A stretch of 64,000 nt of DNA from Biomphalaria glabrata (taxonomy: Eukaryota; Mollusca; Gastropoda; Planorbidae). Numbering within the stretch: the stretch's first letter is position 1; each line of letters opens with the position of its first letter. Shown here piece after piece: positions 33,848 to 45,360 of the stretch. The notes under the pieces were generated by a model. It had not been told where the DNA came from, made no database searches, and was given only the letters and a program-made list of their open reading frames with translations. The DNA is taken from NCBI RefSeq assembly GCF_947242115.1, contig NC_074719.1, positions 1,919,783 through 1,983,782 of the forward strand. The letters are read 5' to 3'. A program made the translations under genes and the position numbers.

Positions 33848-36800
33848 TCAGTTTTCTGACTGCGACTCTCTTCCTAAGGTGTAGAACTCCTCGTTTGGCA
33901 TCATGTTGGCCAGGAAGGCCATTCTGTTGGACAGGGAGCAGAAACTGACCAGGGCCCCAATGTCCCAGGCATCTTCTCTATCTAGGCCATAGTTCTGTAG
34001 GTTCCCAAAGTCTCGTTCTGTCAACTGCTCACATTTGGTCAGTTTCATGGCAAACTGAAGGATAGATTTTTGTCTGTCATCAAGGTCTGCTGTCTCCCAG
34101 TTGGCAGCGATCTGCGAAAAGCAAAAGTAGAAATCTATTTCCCGGAACAAGAAGAAAACTTGTCAAGACAAACTAACAATACATTTGTAGATAAAATGTC
34201 AAGTATTCTTGTTTTCATTAATTCTGTTCATGGTATTCAGCCATATAGAGGCACAGTGGCAGACCGGTAAAGCGCTTGGTTTCTGAGCCGGGGGTTTGAA
34301 TCCTGGTCTAGACTGGGATTTTTTATTTCGAGATCACTGGGCACCTCTGAGTCCACCCATCTCTAATGGGTACCTGACATCAGTTGGGGAAAAGTAAAGG
34401 TGATTGGTCGTTGTGCTGGCCACATGACACCATTGTTAACCGAAGGCCAAAAGGTCTGAAAGAGGAACTTTACTTTTTTATTCAGCCATATAGCAGAAGC
34501 TTTTTTGCCCCCTTTCTCTGATGTCCGTTTGAAGTAAAACAGATATTTAATTCTTTTTATCAGATTATTATGTTAAGTTTATCACTTTTTTTATTTCCAC
34601 AATTGTATACTAAAGGTATACCTAACCCTAACCTGAAGCGTCAGTGCATAAAATGTTTGTCTAAAAAGTTGTCTTCGTGGTAAAGCACTTGGCTTCTGAA
34701 ATGAGAGATCCTGGGTTCGAATATCAGTAAAGATTGGGATTTCTAATTTTGGGACTTTTAGAGCACCCTTGAGTCTACCCAATTCTAACGGGTACCTGAC
34801 ATTAGTTGGGGAAAGTAAAGTGGTTGCTGGCCACATAACATCCTTGTTAATCATCAGCCATATAAACATATGACCTTTACATCATCTGCCCTATAGATCA
34901 CAAGGTCTGAATGGGATACTTTAAACACTTTCTCAATACTTCCAACTTTTTTTCTTGGTGACTGACTATCTTGCTGAACTGTTAGTGTTAGTCTTTCAAG
35001 TTCTTGGTAACCAGAATGATCATTTGATTGACTGATCATTCAGTGTGTGAATTACAATAGTACTTTTATCATCATCTTTCTCCATACAACAGTTGTTTAC
35101 AAAATGGGATGGCATCATGTTGTTTACTAAATGGGATGGCATCATGTTGTTTACTAAATGGGATGGCATCATGTTTACTAAATGGGATGGCATCATGTTG
35201 TTTACTAAATGGGATGGCATCATGTTGTTTACTAAATGGGATAGCATCATGTTTACTAAATGGGATGGCATCATGTTGTTTACTAAATGGGATGGCATCA
35301 TGTTTACTAAATGGGATGGCATCATGTTGTTTACTAAATGGGATGGCATCATGTTTACTAAATGGGATGGCATCATGTTGTTTACTAAATGGGATGGCAT
35401 CATCATGTTTACTAAATGGGATGGCGTCATAATGTTTACTAAATGGGATGGCATCATGTTTACAAAATGGGATGGCATCATGATGTTTACTAAATGGGAT
35501 GGCATCATGTTGTTTACTAAATGGGATGGCGTCATGTTGTTTACTAAATGGGATGGCGTCATGTTGTTTACTAAATGGGATGGCGTCATGTTGTTTACTA
35601 AATGGGATGGCATCATGTTTACAAAATGGGATGGCATCATGATGTTTACTAAATGGGATGGCATCATGATGTTTACTAAATGGGATGGCATCATGTTGTT
35701 TACAAAATGGGATGGCATCATGTTGTTTACTAAATGGGATGGCGTCATGTTGTTTACTAAATGGGATGGCGTCATAATGTTTACTAAATGGGATGGCATC
35801 ATGTTGTTTACTAAATGGGATGGCATCATGTTGTTTACTAAATGGGATGGCATCATGTTGTTTACTAAATGGGATAGCATCATGTTTACTAAATGGGATG
35901 GCATCATGTTTACTAAATGGGATGGCATCATGTTTACTAAATGGGATGGCATCATGTTGTTTACTAAATGGGATGGCATCATGTTTACTAAATGGGATGG
36001 CATCATGTTGTTTACTAAATGGGATGGCATCATGTTGTTTACTAAATGGGATGGCATCATGTTTACTAAATGGGATGGCATCATGTTGTTTACTAAATGG
36101 GATGGCATCATGTTTACTAAATGGGATGGCATCATGTTGTTTACTAAATGGGATGGCATCATGTTGTTTACTAAATGGGATGGCATCATGTTGTTTACTA
36201 AATGGGATGGCATCATGTTGTTTACTAAATGGGATGGCATCATGTTGTTTACTAAATGGGATGGCATCATGTTTACTAAATGGGATGGCATCATGTTTAC
36301 AAAATGGGATGGCATCATGATGTTTACTAAATGGGATGGCATCATGATGTTTACTAAATGGGATGGAATCATGTTGTTTACTGAATGGGATGGAATCATG
36401 TTTACTAAATGGGATGGCATCATGTTGTTTACTAAATGGGATGGCGTCATGTTGTTTACTAAATGGGATGGCATCATGTTTACAAAATGGGATGGCATCA
36501 TGATGTTTACTAAATGGGATGGCATCATGTTGTTTACTAAATGGGATGGCGTCATGTTGTTTACTAAATGGGATGGCGTCATGTTGTTTACTAAATGGGA
36601 TGGCGTCATGTTGTTTACTAAATGGGATGGCATCATGATGTTTACTAAATGGGATGGCATCATGATGTTTACTAAATGGGATGGCATCATGTTGTTTACT
36701 AAATGGGATGGCGTCATGTTGTTTACTAAATGGGATGGCGTCATAATGTTTACTAAATGGGATGGCATCATGTTGTTTACTAAATGGGATGGCATCATGT

Positions 36801-38103
36801 TGTTTACAAAATGGGATGGCATCATGTTGTTTACTAAATGGGTTGGTATCATGTTTACTAAATGGGATGGCATCATCATGTTTACTAAATGGGATGGCAT
36901 CATGTTGTTTACTAAATGGGTTGGTATCATGTTTACTAAATGGGATGGTGTCATGATGTTTACAAAATGGGATGGCATCATGTTGTTAACTAAATGGGAT
37001 GGCATCATGGTTAGAAAGACCTTTCATCATCCAATCACAACTTGGATTGGTTGCTCTTTATATAGGGTCCCTGCTGGCCTTCTAGAACCAGACGGAAAAT
37101 CGCTCGACCATTCTTGTTATCATGTGACTACATCCCTCGTGACGCTCCTGAGCTCTACTCACAACACAGATTCTTCTGAACTGTCTTGGCTGACCATTGT
37201 AACTTGTCACGGTTGACCACTCAAGCACTGGCCTGGGGCGATTTGCGTCAGCTGTATACACACATACCACTACCCCCATCTGTGCCACCACCAGGTTTAT
37301 TACAATATCCAAATTAATCTAGGCTTATCTGATAAGATAGTCTAGGCTTACTTGGACAGCTAATATAGGCTTACCTGGTCAGCTAATATCCTATTATGAG
37401 AACAAAGACGGAAGTAGGCGCTGTGTGCTATAATGAAGTAGGTACACTTGTTTGCAGCACTGACCGCTATACTAATCATCTCTTTGTCACTTTGACTGAG
37501 GTGGCCTAGGGGATTGTATACAATGCATATTTAGAACACCGAACAACCACTAAAGAATTTCAAAGTTATATTTTTATTTGCAACACATATTAACAAATAT
37601 GTCACAATTGAATAAACACAATTTAAAAAAAAAAACAGGTACCAAAAACATGTTTTAAATATACTTACTGCCCATTCTTTCTTCCATAAGAGTTTCATAA
37701 TATGTAACATAGGCTCGCATTTCATTCGGTCTGTGGGATAGTGCTTGATAGACATTGGGAACAAACCCTAACTGATGTAAACAAAAAAATACATAATTTA
37801 CATGTTGGATATTTTTGTATTATAAATTTGTAGACAGTCAAAGATGAAATGTATGTTTAAAGGCAGGCCTACCTAAAGATTGTTACTTTTTTTTGAAATA
37901 TTAAAAGTAGCTCCAAACTTTAACTTTGTCTTTCGATATTATAAATAGCTTTTAAGTGAACTTTCACCTTCTCTCGTGTTTCCTCCATTAATCGCAGCAT
38001 ATCTTGTGGCATTTGAGACTCTTCTGTGACTGAAAAGTAAGAAATGGAGCTTTTTGAAACCCTGTCAAATCTTGGCCTCGTTATTGGTCTTAGTGTTTTT
38101 CTC
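33848..38103 (-). CDS. AhpD-like (CMD-fold) peroxidase-related domain, 4 exons
   Basis: Minus-strand exons are 38103-37968, 37771-37669, 37505-37375 and 34111-33848, with GT-AG introns and matching phases. They encode MPQDMLRLMEETREK, LGFVPNVYQALSHRPNEMRA, KEMISIAVSAANKCTYFIIA and NRMAFLANMMPNEEFYTLGR, then a stop. This is the order of the carboxymuconolactone-decarboxylase/AhpD-like peroxidase-related family. The active-site layout E-x11-C-x2-C-x3-H is kept except that the second Cys is Phe (C-T-Y-F-IIAH). Classical AhpD thiol peroxidase chemistry uses both cysteines, so activity may be altered. No starting ATG exon is seen just upstream. The first exon may join the BED exons (next entry) or an unseen presequence exon; RFDRVSKSSISYFSV resembles a mitochondrial presequence. 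The first donor (GTGAAA) is weak. The last intron holds two SINE-A copies and a 1.9-kb minisatellite. Confidence 0.8.
34249..34478 (+). mobile_element. SINE-A with 15-bp target duplication
   Basis: Head GGCACAGTGGCAGACCGGTA, B-box GGTTTGAATCC and the family body. It is flanked by TATTCAGCCATATAG at 34234-34248 and 34479-34493. It is intronic to the AhpD-like gene and antisense to it. Confidence 0.92.
34664..34930 (+). mobile_element. SINE-A
   Basis: GTGGTAAAGCACTTGGCTTC, B-box GGGTTCGAATA, GAGTCTACCCAATTCTAACG and the end GGTCTGAATGGGATACTTTA. It lies 190 bp from another copy in the same intron and orientation. The head is slightly truncated. Confidence 0.85.
35093..37010. repeat. 24/27-bp minisatellite, about 75 units
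   Basis: The unit ATGTTTACTAAATGGGATGG plus CATC comes in 24-bp form and in 27-bp forms with one extra triplet (TTG or ATG after the first ATG, or an extra ATC/ATA). Point variants are few (ACAAAATG, GGCGTC, GATAGC, GGTTGGTATC). Every length is a multiple of three and no variant creates a stop, so both strands are open for more than 630 codons. Each unit carries TGTTTAC, the forkhead core. It lies inside the last intron of the AhpD-like gene and is best read as an intronic minisatellite. Confidence 0.93.
37011..37374. other. Intron sequence of the AhpD-like gene
   Basis: GC-richer unique sequence follows the minisatellite. Open frames on both strands (to 37216 plus, 37312-37082 minus) resemble nothing known. 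The short word TAGGCTTA/CTTGGT recurs three times near 37320-37378 next to the splice donor. Confidence 0.4.
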
Positions 38104-38516
38104 CTGAAAGAGAATATTCGGATTTTGCAATTTAAAGTAAAAAAAACAAACAAATAAGCTTAATAACAGCAACTTAAAAAACGATTAAAAAAAAAAAAAA
38201 GAACAAAATACTGCTTAATATACAAAAGGTCAAGAGTCAAGTGTTCTTATTCTCATTGGAAGTTTGTTCTGTAATTAACCAACAGGAGAAATGTTAAATA
38301 TTTGAAAAGCTGATTTTGTAAAAATTATTTAAAACTTTACAGAATCAATTCAATTTTTTTCAATCTATTTATAGTCTGCTAAAACCATAGAAAGCCAGCC
38401 TAGATTCATTCATTAAGATTTGTGGCAAAAAAAAATATGATAAACCTCCAACTAATAATGTAACCAATACTTCTTAACAGTTTTTATATTTTTCACTAAC
38501 AGAATAATATAAACAT

Positions 38517-41500
38517 TCATAACCTTTCAATTTCTTCTGCCTGAAGACTAAAGTGAACTCCAGGGTGCTTCAACCGGACATGTCTTTTCAAATTGCTAGT
38601 ATTTCCATTTGGCAAAGCTAAAACTTTATTGCAGTAACTACACAACACTTTCCCGCTGTCGAGCTTTTTGAATATGGACCAGCACAAGCTCCGCTTTCGT
38701 AAATGTCTGACATTCTCAGTTTGCTGGGGAAATGAAATATAAAAGGTCATGAAATCAAAGTGAAAATTGCTGTTTGAAGGGGGGATGAAATTTAAATGAT
38801 CATGAAATCTTAGTGAAAGTCTCTGATAGCTGGAGAAATGAAATGTTTTGTTAAATGTTCCTTCTGAGTTGAAGATAATGTACTTTCTAGTCCAAACTTT
38901 CCACAGGAATGGCGTATGAACCCAGGACAGTCGAGACAACAGCATGACAGTCCATCACAAATACTGCACGACCAAGATCGTGAAATCAAAGTGTTAATCT
39001 AAACTTGCTGGGTATATAGAAATGAAATATCTTGAAATCAAAAGTGATAGTTTCAGCTGGCTCGGAAAGATTCAGGAAATGGAGACTTTTGATAGTTTAG
39101 AAGCTTAGAACAAGTAGTGTATCACATGGTTATTGATGCAGATCTTGGTTTTTGAGTATTCTTAATGAAGCTCTTTTGTTTGATATATATAATGGTCCTG
39201 GGTTTGAAACTCTATTGAAGACTAGGATATAAAATTTCAGAATTTTTAGGGCCCCTTTGAGTCCACCCAACTCTAATAGGTATCTGAATTTAGTTGGGGG
39301 AAAGTAAAGGCAGTTGGTTGTTGTGCTGGTCACATGACACCCTGCTCATTAACCATTGGCCAAAGAAAAAGGTGATTTTAACATCAACTGCCCTATAGAT
39401 CACAACTTTAGTGTACTTTCGTTTTTTTTTTTAAACATTTACTATTTACTATGACAGAAGGAGGCCAACTATGCAGTTCTGTTTCACGGTTTAAAAAATT
39501 TTTCTTTTTGCAACATTTAAGGCAGTAGTTTCACTGCTTCTCCTCTAGAAGAACAATAGTGCATTTCTTTGTATTTATCTCATTTTCATTCGAAAGTACT
39601 GCACAGCTCATTCCTAATCATCAATTTATAGCTTCTTCAATGTTTAGAAACCATGTCAAATTATTCAAATGACATTTACGTTAAAGAGTTTAAGACATTT
39701 AAATGAACATTTCAGTCCAAGTTTTTTTTTAAATATACATGTGCAGTATGATAAGAATTATGAATGGGTATGGGAAGATTTATGCATAACAGAGTGGAGA
39801 GGGTTTATGTAGACTAAACATTCACCAAATTATTTAAATAAGTATCGCATCCTTACAAAGAAGAGTGAAACTGCAACAGCGTCTGCTGATTGTAGATGCC
39901 CAACCAGTGACCGCAGATGTGTGGTCAAGGATTGGCCACTTTACAAAGAAGAGTGAAACTGCAACAGCGTCTGCTGATTGTAGATGCCCAACCAGTGACC
40001 GCAGATGTGTGGTCAAGGATTGGCCACTTTACAAAGAAGAGTGAAACTGTAACAGCGTCTGCTGATTGTAGATGCCCAACCAGTGACCGCAGATGTGTGG
40101 TCAAGGATTGGCCACTTTAGTCACATGAAACGTTGCAAAGGGAATAGGTCATACCGCAAGACATAAAATGCCACAGATAGCATCCTTACAAATAAGAAAT
40201 TCCCTTGTCTCAGGTATAAGCCCAGGAAAAGTGAGAGAACATTGTATTGAAGAGTAACTGAGAAAATATGGACTATACATGCAGGAAAGTTGTACTTACA
40301 CTTTGATCTTGGTCTTCAAGGGAACTTATTCTCTGATCACTGTCCTCAAGATGCACATGGTTATCTGCCAGACCTTCTTCTTTCACGACTTCTTCAATGG
40401 AACTTATTCTCTGATCACCGTCATCATAGTCTGTGTGATTATCTGCTAGACATTCTTCTTTTACGACTTCCTTAGGTATGATATTAAACGGCTCAATGGT
40501 AGCTATACATTCCCCATCACTAGATGTCTGGGTAGTAATTATTATTGTTGCTGCCTGGCTGCAATCAAATAAAAAAAAAAAATTACAAAAAAAAAAAAAA
40601 AACAAGAAAAACACAAGAGAAAAAAATTTTTTGACTTAAAACTTCTTTCCTAAGACATGGCCGGAATTATACTACTAGGCTTGTGACATCATGGGAAAAA
40701 AATAGCAAGAACTAACATGTTATGCACTCAGGAGGTCTAAAATAAAATCTTATGGTGGAACTATAATCCATAAATTTCTTTATGGTTTTCTATTGCATTT
40801 ACAGGTCAAGGTTGTTGTTCGCCTCCTTTCATCAAATAATGCCTATGGTTCGTCTTGCAGACCACTTTTTATGTGCAGCCGTATTCTTGAGAGACATTCC
40901 CATCCACATATTTTTTCTGATAGAGGAGCTCTGGTAAAAAAGCTTGCCAAAGCAGGCTTTTCTAGTTGAGGTAAACATACGAGGATGCACTTTAGAAAAT
41001 CGGTTTGTTTAATTAATACTATTATGTTTGTCGGATGTGAGGCTAGGCTATATAAACTGCTTGTTTCCTATCAATAGGGCTTGCGTTTGAATCCTAAGTC
41101 AAGAAGAATTGTGTTTGTGGCAGCACTGAAATCTTCTCCTAGATATTTCCTCCCTCAGATGTCCACAAAAGATATTGGATCACAGTGCTCTGAACATGCA
41201 TATACCATGAAAAATGCACTACACAAAAGCAATTTTTTTTAAGTTTGGATTAGACATAATTTTGTGATTCTAAATAGTAATTTGAATTTGTGCATTTATT
41301 ATAATTAGATTTATTAATTAAAGTGTTCTGAATTTTTATTCTTGGGTTTATCTGTGTTTTGTCTTATAAATTAATATGTTCTTTTAAAGAAGAAGATGAC
41401 TCATTTCTTTTGAAGTTATTTAAGACAAGGACAAGAAATCTGCATGAATAGATATAATCACAACAGAGAATATACAGAATCATAATAATAACATCAAATT

Positions 41501-41771
41501 GACATTTCCATTATTAGGTGAATGCAGAAGAAAATGAATGTCCGTATCTTTTTTTAAAAGCCTCACCTTTCCTGGTACCGGTATTCAGATTGAGAATTTA
41601 GGTTTATTTCTGGGTGTTTTGTTCTCAGGTGCCTTGCCAGATTACTTGTTGAGCCACCAGCATAAGAGAATTCTAAGTAACAAACGTTACATTTGGCTCG
41701 ATTAGGCTCAGTTGGCGAGAAGTACGACCAAAACAAACTTTTAAATTTCTCATTGACCATCCTTGTTTTGT
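38517..41771 (-). CDS. Two-BED-zinc-finger protein, possibly fused to the AhpD-like domain
   Basis: Minus-strand exons are 41771-41567 (ATG at 41760-41758, context AAGGATGG, after a spliced leader with acceptor TTTTTAG), 40558-40300 and 38723-38524. Donors GTGAGG and GTAAGT are good and phases agree. Exon 1 holds a BED finger (C24, C27, H44, H49; FSYAGGSTSNLARH). Exon 2 is acidic with a 23-residue duplication around VVKEECLADNH/VVKEEGLADNH. Exon 3 holds a second BED finger (C179, C182, H199, H204; GNTSNLKRHVRLKH). BED fingers bind DNA and derive from hAT transposases, but no transposase follows. If exon 3 reads through it ends ERL-stop at 38519-38517, giving 219 residues. If it splices at GAAAG|GTTATG the leftover AG joins the G of the exon at 38103 as an Arg codon and continues into the AhpD-like exons, giving 428 residues. 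The donor is weak, so both models stay open. Confidence 0.7.
38851..38975 (-). mobile_element. SINE-B, diverged, in the second BED intron
   Basis: GAGTTGAAGATAATGTACTT, CTAGTCCAAACTTTCCACAG and the head complement ACTGCACGACCA match SINE-B on the minus strand. Confidence 0.7.
39195..39420 (+). mobile_element. SINE-A, diverged, head eroded
   Basis: B-box-like GGGTTTGAAACT, GAGTCCACCCAACTCTAATA, GGCAGTTGGTTGTTGTGCTG and TTAACCATTGGCCAAAGAAA follow the family order. Confidence 0.75.
39853..40118. repeat. 88-bp tandem repeat, 3 copies
   Basis: TTACAAAGAAGAGTGAAACT starts at 39853, 39941 and 40029. Copies are almost identical (one C/T difference). The sequence after the last copy loosely resembles a LINE C-terminus (IGHFSHMKR), so the repeat may be an amplified LINE scrap. 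It lies between BED exons 2 and 3. Confidence 0.9.
40560..41566. other. First BED intron with an old SINE-C piece
   Basis: Apart from A-runs next to the exon 2 acceptor and the SINE-C fragment near 41080-41232, this intron holds no recognisable element. Confidence 0.5.
41080..41232 (+). mobile_element. SINE-C, old
   Basis: A B-box-like GTTTGAATCCTA, then AGATATTTCCTCCCTCAGAT, AGTGCTCTGAACATGC and CACTACACAAAAGCAA follow the SINE-C order with many substitutions. Confidence 0.55.
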
Positions 41772-42429
41772 CTAAAAAGTTGTGATAAAAAAAGTAAAAA
41801 TAATTTTATAGGGAATATAAGCAACCCTCCTTTTTTTTTTTAATCTTTAATAATCCATAACTTTATTTAATTTATATTAAGTGCAGTAGGATCTCAATTT
41901 ATTTTCTATTGCTTCTGGGTCTATTAATTTGGTCAATATGAGAAGACTTGTTAGATTTCAATTTTCGACACAAAAAAGTCAATTTGCTCCACATAGATGA
42001 AGTTTTCAAAAACATGGTAGATTTTATGCGTAACATTAAAATTGTTCTTTTTCATTAACATTTTTGGCCTAAATAGAAATCCTGGGATTGAAAGCGGGGA
42101 TAAGTTTCCTATTTCCAAGAAATTCTCCCAAAATCTGCATCTTTAAATGTCTTATTTGATACTCTCAATAAATCTGGAGGAGCCTGCTCTTACAAACTGA
42201 CAGAATAAGGGATTAAAGGCGGACAACTGCATGATGCCTCAAAACCAGTTTGCTTTGAGATAATTACTCATTACTGTCATTTATCTCAAGATGGCAGGGT
42301 CTATAAATAGCCCTCGTTTAATATATTATATATATATATATAAAACTAATGCCAGTAATGGTTTTTATCAAATTTATATTACAAAAATGTATCACTGTAA
42401 TGATTGTCTGTCCACACAGTGCACACTAC

Positions 42430-43760
42430 CACCGGACATAACTAGAATGTCTAGATCTAGTCAGCCAACCTAGTGACCATACTACCCTCAAGATCTAGCG
42501 TCTAGACTAGAATCTAAATCTTATGAATCTATTTAAAAAAAAAAAGAGTCAAATCAACCAAAGTAATCACTGAATGATTCTTGCATACAGTGAACTAATC
42601 AGAGTTGTGACTACATGCGTGCGCTATTTTTACATCAATCAACGGAAGTGGTATATCAGTGTGGTTGAATCAAAGGAGTAAGTATCTGCGATAAAGATTG
42701 AATCAATCATTGAATAAAATATTTTTTTTTTAAAGAAGTCAAGTCATTTAGACGTTGATGAAACCTTATAAATTTTTAAGCCAGACTCGATATTTTTAGA
42801 CTACATCGTTTTGATTTAGATCAAGGTAGTTTTAAATATTAAGTATTTTTAGTGTTAAATAATTCAAAGATAGACCCTGAAAGAACAAATTAACTTTGCA
42901 TAGGCCAGTGACAGAGACAGGCCTGTATAACTGAAGACCATTAAATTTGAGAGTAGTACCCCTTGATAAAGATCGATAATCTAGAGAATCTAGCCTTTCT
43001 AGGATAGGAAAGTCTAGATCTAGTCTCTATACTGACTATACATAGATCTATAGAACCTAGACTGCTTTGTTATAGATATCTTGAATAAATGTAGACTAGA
43101 TCTGTAGAATCTAAATCGTTGGGTGACACTGCAGAATAACTCAGGAGTCAGTATGATAATGAATGTTGAGTCTGAGTATAATTTTAATTAAATCAAATCA
43201 ATTTATCATGATTGAGTGACAAATCAGTATCAGCATCAGTGTATCAGTCATAAATATCATATAATTTTATAATAAATTAATAAATATTTGATATTATAGA
43301 TCATTAGATGATAATAATCATCATAATAATATTGATATGAAATTTAATAATTCAAATATATAATAATAATAATACAGACTCTTAGATCTAGTTTTGATCT
43401 ATCTAATTAAAATTAAATCTAATATTAATTTAAAAAAAATAATATAACAAGTCAAGTATATATATATATATATATATCTAGACCTAGGCTAGATCTAGAA
43501 ATCTAGAGTTTTAATAATAAAGACAAGACCATACAACTATAAAAAATTATAAAAATTAAATCACTGTAAGTGTTTAAATTTTATTGAAATTTTCTAGTAC
43601 AACTAGATTCTACTAGTTACTAGATTCTAGATCTATAAAATCTATATGTAGACTGTATAATACTATAGATCTATATACTTATATAGATTCTTAGTGATTC
43701 TAGATCTATCTATTGAAATCTATTATAATTATGAGATTTACTTTAGTATCTAGACTATAA
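42430..43760. other. TCTAGATC-rich tract with (TA)n
   Basis: Same composition as 960-3210, with dense TAGATC words and a (TA)n run at 43458-43477. It would lie in the first intron of LRSAM1 if the 5' exon proposed below is right. Confidence 0.6.
42560..42690. promoter_or_regulatory. Candidate bidirectional promoter and LRSAM1 5' exon
   Basis: Between the minus-strand BED unit and plus-strand LRSAM1 there is an ETS-like ACGGAAGTGG (42642-42651) in a slightly less AT-rich spot. A good donor AAAGGA|GTAAGTATC sits at 42678. A non-coding LRSAM1 leader exon ending at 42677 could splice to the acceptor at 49836. This is inference from position and motifs. Confidence 0.3.
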
Positions 43761-45136
43761 AAATAGTAGACTATAAATTGTGTGTTTATTCTTTTATCGA
43801 GTCCAGAAATTGAGAGAGTGCTCAGCGAGTCTTAGGAGGAGGTGTGTTTTTTATATTTTGTTTTACATCTATACTTTAGATTAGTTTCAACTTAAGCGTC
43901 TGCTAATTTAGACTATTATATCTTGATCTAGACCCAGTAGTCTAGACTAGTAGGCCTAAGATCTCTAAGACTGTCACTGAGACAGTAGCGATTCTATATA
44001 TATAGATTTAGATATATTTAATTTATTTTTATACAGACTAATGAGACACATGTATGTCACATACAAAATAATCATAAACAACTTATTTGTCTGGGATTAT
44101 ATTTGAGGAGAATCATTAGATAAATATAATATTAACTCTTTTAGTGCATATTATTTGGATAGAATAATAGAGTTTTCTAAGACAAACAAAATTCAAGTTT
44201 TAACAGTATTTGGTATCTCGCAATTGCTTTTAAAAGATAGATTCTTAAGTAATCCTCCATGAATATAGAAGCTGTTAACCTGATTTGACTTAAAGCCAAA
44301 ACAAATTGTAACACATTTTACTGTTTTACATTTACCAATTCCTATTTTTTTTTAAAGTTCTCATAGACAGAGACGTTAAATATTCATCACAAATCTATAT
44401 TCAAATTCAAAAAATATATTTTAAAATGTATGGGCCTGTCTCATTATAGAATAACTTTTCAGCTGGATTTCACAGTAGTATATCAATATAGCAATGCCGC
44501 GTCAATTGTCTCACTAACGTTTACAATATAAACTCAATGGAACTCAAACGCTAGTAATTGTAGCAAAACTGGGAATGACACTGGCTTAAAGATACATAGA
44601 CATCTTCTTCTAAATAATGACACCAACAATCCAGTACTCATAAACTAGCATCAATACTCCTAAGCTGGCATCCTATAAAAAAAACAGCAGAATTCTAGCA
44701 TCTAGACTTAAACTAAAAATTACAAATTGATTCCACCTAGAAAATAACTACTTATCAATGCCACTGAACAATGACTTCAATGGTTAGTTTTGCTTTGCTT
44801 TATAGTTTTCTAATAAGATTTTTCTGGGAAGTTACATAACTATTGACCCTTTCTGACCTTCTATCTTACTAAAGGAAGCTTTTTTTAAATTCTGCCAACT
44901 TGGTTCTAAAGATCAATATCTTTTCAAGGTCTTAAAGACTTTTCAGCCAAACAATAAACTCATATCTTGACCCCTATTTCCTTTCATGTTTTTAACACAT
45001 ACTGGTAAACGATGTGATTATTTTCCTGGTCAGTTCTCATTTGCTGATATAGTTGCTATGTGTGGGATTAAGCATGACATCACAATGAATTATATCTCTG
45101 CTGATTGAATAACTGTTTGTTAATATGTATTTATAA
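43761..45136. other. No recognisable gene
   Basis: AT-rich unique sequence, presumably intronic or intergenic upstream of the LRSAM1 coding start. No frame or repeat family recognised. Confidence 0.45.
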
Positions 45137-45360
45137 ATTTTATATAGCGCTACTTTCATGCTTATAGCATGCTCAGAGCGCTTTTGGTCCAATTTCATTT
45201 GTGGACCGGTGGGGGGTATCTAGGAGTTGGTTTTCCATGCTGCCTTTAGGCGCTCAGTAAACACAACTCTGCCCGAGTCGGGTGTCGAACCCCGAGCACC
45301 CTTCTAGGTAGCCAAACCAAGTTCAAGCGCACTTAGCCTCTCGACCACGCTTCCCACTAA
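45137..45360 (-). mobile_element. SINE-C
   Basis: The complement of the full family: tail side TTATATAGCGCTACTTTCAT, middle GTGGACCGGTGGGGGGTATC, B-box complement GGGTGTCGAACC and head complement CTCTCGACCACGCTTCCC. It is nearly complete. Confidence 0.9.

Noticed and set aside
35020-37216. Open frames of 707 codons (plus) and 662 codons (minus)
   Set aside because: Both run along the same 24/27-bp minisatellite. Unit lengths are multiples of three and lack stops, so opposite-strand frames are expected. The array is flanked by AhpD-like exons on the minus strand and is best seen as intronic.
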